This document shows positions 54,929 to 61,876 of a stretch of 64,000 nt of DNA, in pieces. How positions within the stretch are numbered: the first letter of the stretch is position 1; each line of letters starts with the position of its first letter. The stretch lies in IMG/VR virus record IMGVR_UViG_3300025010_000028, positions 1 to 64,000 of that record; one strand, given 5' to 3'. Under the pieces are notes generated by a model. The model did no database searches. It saw only the letters and a program-made list of their open reading frames with translations, and was not told the origin of the DNA. The DNA is from a virus. The translations under genes were made by a program, and so were the position numbers.

Positions 54929-56043
54929 CATGATAATCCATATTTTCATATGGCACGGATCATCTCTTCATCCTTTATAAAGAATAAGAAATATAAAGGA
55001 GTTCTGCGCTTCCCAACCAGCCCTCAAACTGGCTAGTACTTCTACTATTTTAATATTTAATATAAATATTAAAATTTCGAATGATCTCTACATTCCTATG
55101 AATTAAATCTTTCCCCAATTCAATGTATTTAACTTTTTCTTTTAAAATCTTTTTTCTATTATATAAATTTCTTTCAATTTCAGTAATAGTGTTGTAACAG
55201 AGATCTTTCTCATAATAAAAAATAAGATACTTTTTAACTTTAATTCCTTTTTTATTGCTCTTGTTATATGTGTTCTGTCAACTCCTATAATTGAAGCAAA
55301 GAGTTTAGAACCCTCATAATATTTAAATTGCCCATCTTCATATACAACTATTGGTATTGATTTTTTTAATCTTTCTTCCCATGTTAATTTAATCCCTCTT
55401 TTATTTTCATACGCTTCTCCACCAATACCCATATTATATCCTTTTTCTACATTTTTTGAGTCAAGTTTTTCTATCCATTTAATCTCTTTCATATTTAAAT
55501 CAACCAATGAATTACATTTCTCCAATATAACACATTCAAAATTCTTTTCTCCTTTTTCATAAAGAGCAATACCAATATCCCTATTAATATTACGTTTAGT
55601 TAATTTTTTACTTTCATATCTATATTGGCGTAGACGGTTTAAAATGTCTCTTGTTTGTCCAACATATATTTTATTATTTGTTTTATCAATAATCATATAA
55701 ATAACACCAAAATATTTCTTACATTCTTTAGATTCCTCTTCTGAAATTTTAAACAAATTACTCACCTCATTGAATTGTTGAGCATTTAATACTTTTTTAT
55801 TTTTTGGGAAAAGTTAATTCATAAAAACACGGTATTACCAAGCTAACCATATTTCAGGTCCTTAGGTTCTCTTACGAAGCATATTCGTCGGCTGTCAAAT
55901 ACCACTTATTTCCGCTTCTACCGTTAGCATAGGTTATCTTTCCAACTTTATTCTTAATAACCCACACACCGCTCGTTAAGCGTTCACAGAATGCTATCAG
56001 CAATATTACTACTGCTGAGCGACCAAAGTTCTTCGAACGTAAA
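54929..56043 (-). ncRNA. Group I intron of a second lineage inside the beta-prime DxDGD motif
   Basis: 1115 nt between GGDYDGD and QVSLKV. The 5' exon end GCGAU pairs with a downstream guide GUCGC (5 bp, U.G at the splice); the last intron base is G. It lacks the AATTGTCGGGG, GTTCAACGACTATC and GATATAGTCT elements of the other eight. A GC-richer segment at 55860-56040 is probably part of its folded core. It carries a GIY-YIG gene. Group I is supported by the U...G boundaries and P1; a full core fold was not built. Confidence 0.75.
55142..55756 (-). CDS. GIY-YIG homing endonuclease
   Basis: About 204 aa; TTG 55756 after GAGGTGAGTAA or GTG 55765. GVIYMIIDKTNNKIYVGQTR is the GIY-YIG pair (GVIYM ... 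YVGQT), with catalytic Arg in RLRQYRYESKKL and the Glu in FECVILEKCNS (E in ...IKWIEKL). The C-terminal part resembles NUMOD-type DNA-binding repeats (GVDRTHITRAIKKELK). Expected to promote homing of the host intron. Confidence 0.85.
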   Translation of the reverse strand: MFKISEEESKECKKYFGVIYMIIDKTNNKIYVGQTRDILNRLRQYRYESKKLTKRNINRDIGIALYEKGEKNFECVILEKCNSLVDLNMKEIKWIEKLDSKNVEKGYNMGIGGEAYENKRGIKLTWEERLKKSIPIVVYEDGQFKYYEGSKLFASIIGVDRTHITRAIKKELKLKSILFFIMRKISVTTLLLKLKEIYIIEKRF

Positions 56044-56740
56044 ATCGCCGTCGTAATCCCCACCGAGACCTGTTAAATACAGGTTTGACATTGTTACTGT
56101 ATCAGCAAAGGCAACAGAAACTTTATCTTTAGGCATTTTAATATCTATTTTAGGGTAGTGCTCATATACCCTAAAACCAACAAACATTGGAATAGTTTCA
56201 TGTGTTGATAACACATGAATTTTATTAGGAAAAGTACCAAAATAATCTAAAACAGGATACCGTGTTACATATACATGTTTGTCAGAGGTAATTTCAACTG
56301 CTGCTTGATATAAAATATCACACCATGTAGCAGGCCTTTGTATTAAGGGTGATTCTGTTTCTGGAACTCCTTTAATATATTCTCTGCCGATGAAACTTAA
56401 ATAAATATTTTTATCATATTTTGGATCATCTACAGGTAATTTAATTTTTTCAAATCTATCACCATAACTAGAAATAAATTTATTAATTTGCTTTTCAATA
56501 TATTCATCATTAAAATATAATTCCGGAGATTTTAATTTAACATAAATAATTTCTTCTGTTTTTAATCTAACTGGATATTTATTATATAATCTTTCTAATT
56601 CTCTTTGAAAAAATCTTTTTACCCATGTTATCATAAACGGTGTACATAATGAACAGCATTGTGACAATGGAATACCACAATTATAAAAGTCAACCTTCAT
56701 TTCTTCTGGTCTATTTGCTTTAAATACAGGTGCAGAAATT
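56044..56740 (-). CDS. RNA polymerase beta-prime, N-terminal half, exon 2 (active-site aspartates)
   Basis: Begins ISAPVFKANRPEEMKVDFYN and CGIPLSQCCSLCTPFM, then continues to LYLTGLGGDYDGD, the counterpart of NADFDGD whose three aspartates hold the catalytic magnesium. It includes IQRPATWCDILYQAAV (compare RQPTLHRLGIQAFEP region) and YPVLDYFGTFPNKIHVLS. One split GTA codon with exon 1; ends in phase 0 at GAT. Confidence 0.9.
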
Positions 56741-57964
56741 CGTTGTATTCACATAGTTCGTCAGACTATGCAGTTCTCTAATGAACGTCCCTAGTTTTCA
56801 CTAGGATACTAGACTATATCTTCATCTTTTTGATGGTTTCCCATTTCAACCCACCATTAATTGACTTGTGAGTTTACCTACTTACCCTATGTTTACCAAT
56901 TTTTATATTAATGATAAACATATTGTTTTCGATAGTCGTTGAACTTTTCTCTTTATTTGTTGTTGTATTATGTCTATATTTTTTAAAATTATCCACGTTA
57001 TATTGAGATGATATTTGTTTCCAAGTATTATTGTATAAAATATGTTTTATTATATATTTAGAAATATTTAATTTTTTAGATATTTCCTTAATTGATAATT
57101 TTCCTTCTTCTAATAATTTACAAACTGAATGTATCATCTCTTCATTACAAGATGCATGATAGTGTTCTTGTCCTTTTGAATATGGAGTTTTACTTTTTTT
57201 AGGATCTATATTATATAATGATGATATATATGTCCAACTTCTTCCTAATACAATTCTTTGTATTAAATCTTTTGGTACTTCTAATTTTTTAGATATTTTT
57301 GAACGATTATATCCATTTTCTAATAATTCACATATATTATGAATTATTTTTTCTGAATATTTACACATGGAATTTTTTTCACCTTTTCCACCTTCAACTA
57401 AACCTAATTCAAATGCATGAACCATTTGTTCAGAATAAGTAGCCCATTCTAAATTATAAACATAATTATTAGATTTAACACCATCTTTATGATTAACTGT
57501 AGGTTTATTTTCAGGATTAGGTATAAAAGCTATTCCCACTAATCTATGCATTTTCCTAATATACCGCTTTGAATTAAGATATAGTGAAACTATCAAATAC
57601 CCATCTGAATCCTTAGCAGGATGTAATATATAATTAGTTTCTTCATTTTTAATATTACCATATGAACTAATACTATATTTTGTTATTTTATTTTTAATAT
57701 AAATTTTTTTCCATTGTTCCTTTTCTGTTATTATATTTATAAAAAACAATCTTATCACCTCCTTTAATAAAAAGTTTATTTATTATTAAAAACTTATTTT
57801 AACACAACAAATAAAGAGACTTAGCTGCGGATTACCTAATTTCTTACCTTGTTACCATACCTAAGGCATTACCCTTCGCCACTATATTATTACTAATATA
57901 GTTTGGTAGTAAGATATTTAAAAGGCTTCCCCGACAATTAAAGAATCACGTGCATTGTAAATTT
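56741..57964 (-). ncRNA. Group I intron in beta-prime (RSV|IS), with HNH ORF
   Basis: 1224 nt. Exon end GUGU pairs with guide GCAC; 3' end is CTATGTGAATACAACG. Core elements on the minus strand: AATTGTCGGGGAAGCC near 57940-57925, AATCCGCAGCTAAG near 57830, GTTCAACGACTATC near 56943 and AAGATATAGTCT near 56824. Joining gives GVRSVISAPVF, matching SGRSVITVGP of bacterial beta-prime. Confidence 0.9.
56874..57746 (-). CDS. HNH homing endonuclease (NUMOD4-HNH-helix repeats)
   Basis: About 290 aa; TTG 57746 lies eight bases after AAAGGAGG (GTG 57758 overlaps that site). KYSISSYGNIKNEETNYILH (NUMOD4), VGIAFIPNPENKPTVNHKDG / NYVYNLEWATYSEQMVHAF (HNH, His and Asn intact), two helical repeats (SEKIIHNICELLENG, NEEMIHSVCKLLEEG). 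The C terminus SSTTIENNMFIINIKIG is encoded by the intron core. Clear sibling of the gene at 36377-37204. Confidence 0.85.
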   Translation of the reverse strand, partial: FFINIITEKEQWKKIYIKNKITKYSISSYGNIKNEETNYILHPAKDSDGYLIVSLYLNSKRYIRKMHRLVGIAFIPNPENKPTVNHKDGVKSNNYVYNLEWATYSEQMVHAFELGLVEGGKGEKNSMCKYSEKIIHNICELLENGYNRSKISKKLEVPKDLIQRIVLGRSWTYISSLYNIDPKKSKTPYSKGQEHYHASCNEEMIHSVCKLLEEGKLSIKEISKKLNISKYIIKHILYNNTWKQISSQYNVDNFKKYRHNTTTNKEKSSTTIENNMFIINIKIGKHRVSR

Positions 57965-58680
57965 ACACTCCTAACGCCAAAATCAATAGATTTACCTAAT
58001 AGAGACTTACGGATCAGCCCTTGTTTTTTCTCTATTTTACCTTTAAGTAAATCATATATTTCAACAAGCATTTCTTGAATTTTTGCTTTAGTTGTATTTA
58101 AAACAAAGTCAAAATTATTATTATTAATTATAGAAGCGAACCTAATTAATTTAGAATATTTATCATTGATCTCATGATGTGACACTCTTCCTTCAGCTGC
58201 AAATTGTAAATTTACATCTCTAAAGAAAGCTGGCATAACAATCCAATATTTAGTAAATAGAACATCTTTTTTATATGATTCTAAAACAGAAATTCTTTCA
58301 TTTCTCATCATACTATTATTTCTTTTAAAATCAAATTTCTCCCAGTTTTTATATAAAAATTCTATCCCACTTTCTCCATTTTCATCTTCAATTAATTCAC
58401 CATCTTTAATTATAAAATTTACATTACCATATATAGCAGATTCAAATTTCTTATTCATTCGTTTTAATGTTTTAAATATAAATGGGTGTAAGAAATGCCC
58501 GTGTAAATCGATATAAGCATATGTTTCTTTTCTTTCTCTAGCCGAAACTCCAAAAATATCTGTTGATAATAAACCATCAACAGTTGGAATATTCCCTTTC
58601 TCAAATAAAATTAAGTTTGTTATTTCTCTTAAATTATTAACCTCAATAAATTTCTTAGTGTCATATAATTCTATTTGCAT
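57965..58680 (-). CDS. RNA polymerase beta-prime, N-terminal half, exon 1
   Basis: ATG 58680 after GGAAGAGGTGATTTATGG. Residues near 15-45 match the beta-prime N terminus; KQGLIRKSLLGKSIDFGVRS near 225 is the [20 protein letters not shown] motif at the active-centre cleft. The start overlaps the upstream gene end (58671-59051). No zinc-binding N-terminal cysteines are seen, as expected for reduced phage subunits. Confidence 0.85.
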
Positions 58681-59051
58681 CCATAAATCACCTCTTCCAT
58701 TATAATATCATTATTTTCTATTGTTATATTAATACATTTAGTATCTCTCATAACATTGAAAATAAAATAATCTTTATATTTAAAACTACATCTATTATTA
58801 ATTTTATTAATAAATATATTAAAAAATGTATCTCTTTCTTTTTTTGTTTTAAATGAAATATAAATATTTAACTTTGTTGATTCTTCTTGACAGTCAATAT
58901 CTATTATACTCTTTAAATTGATATTATCTATAATAGAATAAAAATATTTAAATTTTTCATAGTGTCTATTAATAATATTTTCAAATAATGAACAATCAGC
59001 CAACTCACTACGAGTAAGCTGATTGAATACAGAAATAATATCATTTAGCAT
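58671..59051 (-). CDS. Hypothetical protein, coupled to beta-prime N
   Basis: 126 aa, ATG 59051 after AAGGGGTTTAACAAACCT. Helical start (NDIISVFNQLTRSELADCS), then alternating strands. The stop overlaps the beta-prime start by ten bases, so the two are translationally coupled. Could be a small RNA polymerase-associated or tail protein; unknown. Confidence 0.5.
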   Translation of the reverse strand: MLNDIISVFNQLTRSELADCSLFENIINRHYEKFKYFYSIIDNINLKSIIDIDCQEESTKLNIYISFKTKKERDTFFNIFINKINNRCSFKYKDYFIFNVMRDTKCINITIENNDIIMEEVIYGCK

Positions 59052-59097
59052 AGGTTTGTTAAACCCCTTTCACACAAACTGTATCAACAGGATGGGG

Positions 59098-59307
59098 TTA
59101 TTTTTTTAAGAAAGATTTTTGAAATTGTTGTTGTTTTATTTTAGCCGATTCTATTTCTCTATCCTTCTCAATTTCTTCTCTTTCTTTTTTTAATCTTTCA
59201 ACTCTTGTGTCTCTTAATAAAAGAGCCTCTTTATATGACATACCATATTTAATATAATCAATATCAAGTTGCCCTTTAAATAATTCTAACATCTCATCAA
59301 GAAACAC
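59098..59307 (-). CDS. Small charged helical protein
   Basis: 69 aa; start GTG 59307 or ATG 59292 (no clear ribosome binding site). Highly charged coiled helix (RVERLKKEREEIEKDREIES) with a short N-terminal helix FLDEMLELFKGQLD. It follows the two-zinc baseplate protein by 11 bases and is probably translated with it. Confidence 0.45.
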   Translation of the reverse strand: MFLDEMLELFKGQLDIDYIKYGMSYKEALLLRDTRVERLKKEREEIEKDREIESAKIKQQQFQKSFLKK

Positions 59308-59318
59308 ATAGAATTGTT

Positions 59319-60818
59319 CTATTCGATTTTGGTAGTCATTGCCTGCTGATACTTGAGAAAAAGGATTTCCTCCAATTCCATATTAACTGTATTGTTATGA
59401 TGTTTACAATTTGGACAAGTAATATTCATTAAACCGAATTCAAATCCATCCATAAGTATATCGGCTTGTTTACTTAATATTAAAATATCTGTATCACTTA
59501 AAGAATAAATTATTTTAGTTATATCCGTAACAGAATCGAATTCAAAGTATTCATCTAGTTCTTTTTCATCAGGAATATAAACTTTATTAACAACTGATGA
59601 TAATACAGATGCTTGATTGTACTTGCTATCTTTATTATCAGATAATTCTTTAATAGATTTATTAATATAATCGTATACTGATTGAATATACATTTCAACA
59701 ATAAATCCACTATCCGGTAATCTAATAGCTTTGACTTGAGAAAAAGAACTATTTTTATGCTTAAATTTAGCTGTTTCTAAACTAACCGAAGCATCTATAA
59801 TAGAACCAACTTCTTGCTTAAGTTTATCACTCATCTTTTCAGCTCTAATTAGAGATTTAATTGAATATTTATGTTCAAAATCTTTACCACATTTTTCACA
59901 TTTTAATGGAATTGTATCATCATTAGGATATGTTGCACAAAGAATACCATAAATATACATATTGTAATCTAGTGCAGCTGATTTAATTAGAAAATCCTCA
60001 TATGTTAATATACCAATACTGGTTGACTCAATTTTACTATGAATTAATGACCATTTTGTTTGGGCATCTATAAGTGGATTCTTAGTATCTGCCATTATAG
60101 ACATTAATTCATATGCAGAACACCCTTTCATCATAGCAGTATAACCAGAATTTACTGCAACAATAGGTGTCGTATGAATATTAACAAACTTTTTAAGAAT
60201 AGTGTCAACTTTACCTTTTTTCTTTTTAGTTTTAAGGACTTGCAGATTGATAGTTTCTACTTCCTCTAATTTAATTTTTTTCACTTTTTCTAATTTTTCT
60301 CTTTCTTCATTGGTAAAATTAATAATAGTACCCATACCAGTTTTATCAATAACAACAACAGCTTCAGAATAAACTCTATCAAATTCATCTTTAGTCATTT
60401 TTTCATCAGCTGCATCTTTTTCATCATCATCATCATCTTGTTTAGATTTAATTTCTTCAACTTTTTCTTTAACAACACTAATAGTTTCATCAAAATCTTT
60501 CATATATTCATCTAAACTATTCATAGTTTCTTTTGATAAACCAGGTTGTTCTCTCATTGTGGTTGGTTTCTCTTGTTCTGATTTTTCTATTATAATACCT
60601 AAACCCTCATATTTACTTTCTGTTTGAACATCAGATAAATTAATAGAATCTTTGGGTAAAGTAGGTCCCAATTCTTCAGAGCATATCTTATTCATCCAAT
60701 TGTTTCCAATAACTGGAGTTAATTCATTATCATTAATTTCTTCTTTTAAAGTATTTAACTCACTTTCTTTAATAATTGCCTGTAAATCAATGCCTTGATC
60801 AAATTTAATATCACTCAT
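59319..60818 (-). CDS. Baseplate hub / tail assembly protein with two CxxC pairs
   Basis: 499 aa, ATG 60818 after AAGGATGGTGTTCTAGTA. The first 140 residues are acidic and probably disordered (EEIKSKQDDDDDEKDAADEK). The C-terminal half carries CEKCGKDFEHKY and CPNCKHHNNTV, two zinc-ribbon CxxC pairs about 160 residues apart, typical of T4 gp26-like baseplate hub assembly proteins in large myoviruses. Neighbour of the gp25-like gene supports this. Confidence 0.6.
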   Translation of the reverse strand: MSDIKFDQGIDLQAIIKESELNTLKEEINDNELTPVIGNNWMNKICSEELGPTLPKDSINLSDVQTESKYEGLGIIIEKSEQEKPTTMREQPGLSKETMNSLDEYMKDFDETISVVKEKVEEIKSKQDDDDDEKDAADEKMTKDEFDRVYSEAVVVIDKTGMGTIINFTNEEREKLEKVKKIKLEEVETINLQVLKTKKKKGKVDTILKKFVNIHTTPIVAVNSGYTAMMKGCSAYELMSIMADTKNPLIDAQTKWSLIHSKIESTSIGILTYEDFLIKSAALDYNMYIYGILCATYPNDDTIPLKCEKCGKDFEHKYSIKSLIRAEKMSDKLKQEVGSIIDASVSLETAKFKHKNSSFSQVKAIRLPDSGFIVEMYIQSVYDYINKSIKELSDNKDSKYNQASVLSSVVNKVYIPDEKELDEYFEFDSVTDITKIIYSLSDTDILILSKQADILMDGFEFGLMNITCPNCKHHNNTVNMELEEILFLKYQQAMTTKIE

Positions 60819-60836
60819 TACTAGAACACCATCCTT

Positions 60837-61256
60837 TTAAATATTAGTTATACTTTCTTCAATAGAATAATTGAAGAGTATATCCCCAGAATTGTTTTTA
60901 GTAAAACCAAGTAAAATTGTAGTGTTATCTGTTAATACTGGGATAGCAACCATTAAAATTCCTTGTCCTTTATATTCAGCGACAAATACTTTTACTTCAC
61001 CCATATTCAGATATGGTATTAAAGCTGGGCATTGTCTATATATATTTTCTTTAAGACCATCAATATTAACTTGATCATCAATACTATATAAATATTGGTG
61101 TATATTGATTCCTATATGTGGTAAACTAGGTATATTACCAGGTCTCATAAAAAATAAATTAACTATAATTTGAGCAATAGATTGATTACTATTAAGAACT
61201 TTTTGTTTTTGAAAATTATCAACTCCAAAATCGATTTCTTTTTTAAAGTTTTCCAT
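60837..61256 (-). CDS. Baseplate wedge protein, gp25/W-like
   Basis: 139 aa, ATG 61256 after GGTGGTGTTGTATAATATATT. NLFFMRPGNIPSLPHIGINI and HQYLY near residues 30-57 match the gp25-type signature (T-x-R-G-x-x-P-x-x-P-x-x-G-x-x-x-x-x-L). The C-terminal part is a beta domain with ILMVAIPVL. gp25 family proteins form the baseplate inner wedge and nucleate the sheath. Confidence 0.75.
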   Translation of the reverse strand: MENFKKEIDFGVDNFQKQKVLNSNQSIAQIIVNLFFMRPGNIPSLPHIGINIHQYLYSIDDQVNIDGLKENIYRQCPALIPYLNMGEVKVFVAEYKGQGILMVAIPVLTDNTTILLGFTKNNSGDILFNYSIEESITNI

Positions 61257-61375
61257 AATATATTATACAACACCACCTTAAAATAATAAACAAATATTAC
61301 TAAAATGTATTATAAGTAAATTAATAATATACATAAAACAATAATTTAGAATATATTTAAGGGGGTTAAATTAAT

Positions 61376-61783
61376 ATGAATATTGATTTAATAAAATTAT
61401 TAGGTGTAATATCTATTACTTATTTTACTATTTTCTGTTTTTTAATTAGTATAATTAATCATATAAAAAATAAGAAAAATACTCCTACTACAAATAATAT
61501 TCAAGACTTAGATATTTTAATGGGTATTATAGAAGATACTATAAAAAGAGTATTTTTAGAAAAATACAAATTGGAATATGAATTAAAAGATATAAGAATG
61601 ATCTATGATTTTGAAAAAGATTTAAGTGAATTAGTTCATAAGGTTGTAATGTCATTTAATAAGCCCTTCATGAAAAGTTTAGAATACTATTATACTGAAA
61701 CATATATAATAGGTTATATAACTAAAACAATTGAGATGATGTTAATGGAATTCATAAAGGAAAAAAAATTAAAAATCAGGTAG
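61376..61783 (+). CDS. Small membrane protein
   Basis: 135 aa, ATG after AAGGGGGTTAAATTAAT. One hydrophobic helix near residues 5-27 (LIKLLGVISITYFTIFCFLI) followed by basic KNKK, so the C-terminal part is probably cytoplasmic. The remainder is helical and charged. Divergent from the baseplate cluster. Function unknown. Confidence 0.55.
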   Translation: MNIDLIKLLGVISITYFTIFCFLISIINHIKNKKNTPTTNNIQDLDILMGIIEDTIKRVFLEKYKLEYELKDIRMIYDFEKDLSELVHKVVMSFNKPFMKSLEYYYTETYIIGYITKTIEMMLMEFIKEKKLKIR

Positions 61784-61804
61784 ATAAAATATCTACCTGA
61801 TTTT
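61772..61804 (+). terminator. Terminator after 61376-61783
   Basis: Inverted repeat AAAATCAGGTAGATA / TATCTACCTGATTTT followed by a T run, overlapping the stop codon. Confidence 0.85.
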
Positions 61805-61876
61805 TTTTATTTATTTATATTTTGCACATATAAAAAACATTTACATAATAGCTTAAAAGAAAGGATGTGTTTTAAT

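Noticed and set aside
54929-56043. Group II intron
   Set aside because: No GUGYG-type 5' end, no domain V-like AGC...AY end and no reverse transcriptase; U|...G| boundaries and P1 favour group I.
55872-56063. 63-codon open frame in the second-lineage intron as a gene
   Set aside because: It overlaps the exon end and the GC-richer structured part of the intron; no ribosome binding site. More likely ribozyme core.
1-57964. The repeated intron cores as insertion sequences or CRISPR-like repeats
   Set aside because: No terminal inverted repeats, transposase or regular spacing. Element order and P1 pairing fit group I ribozymes.
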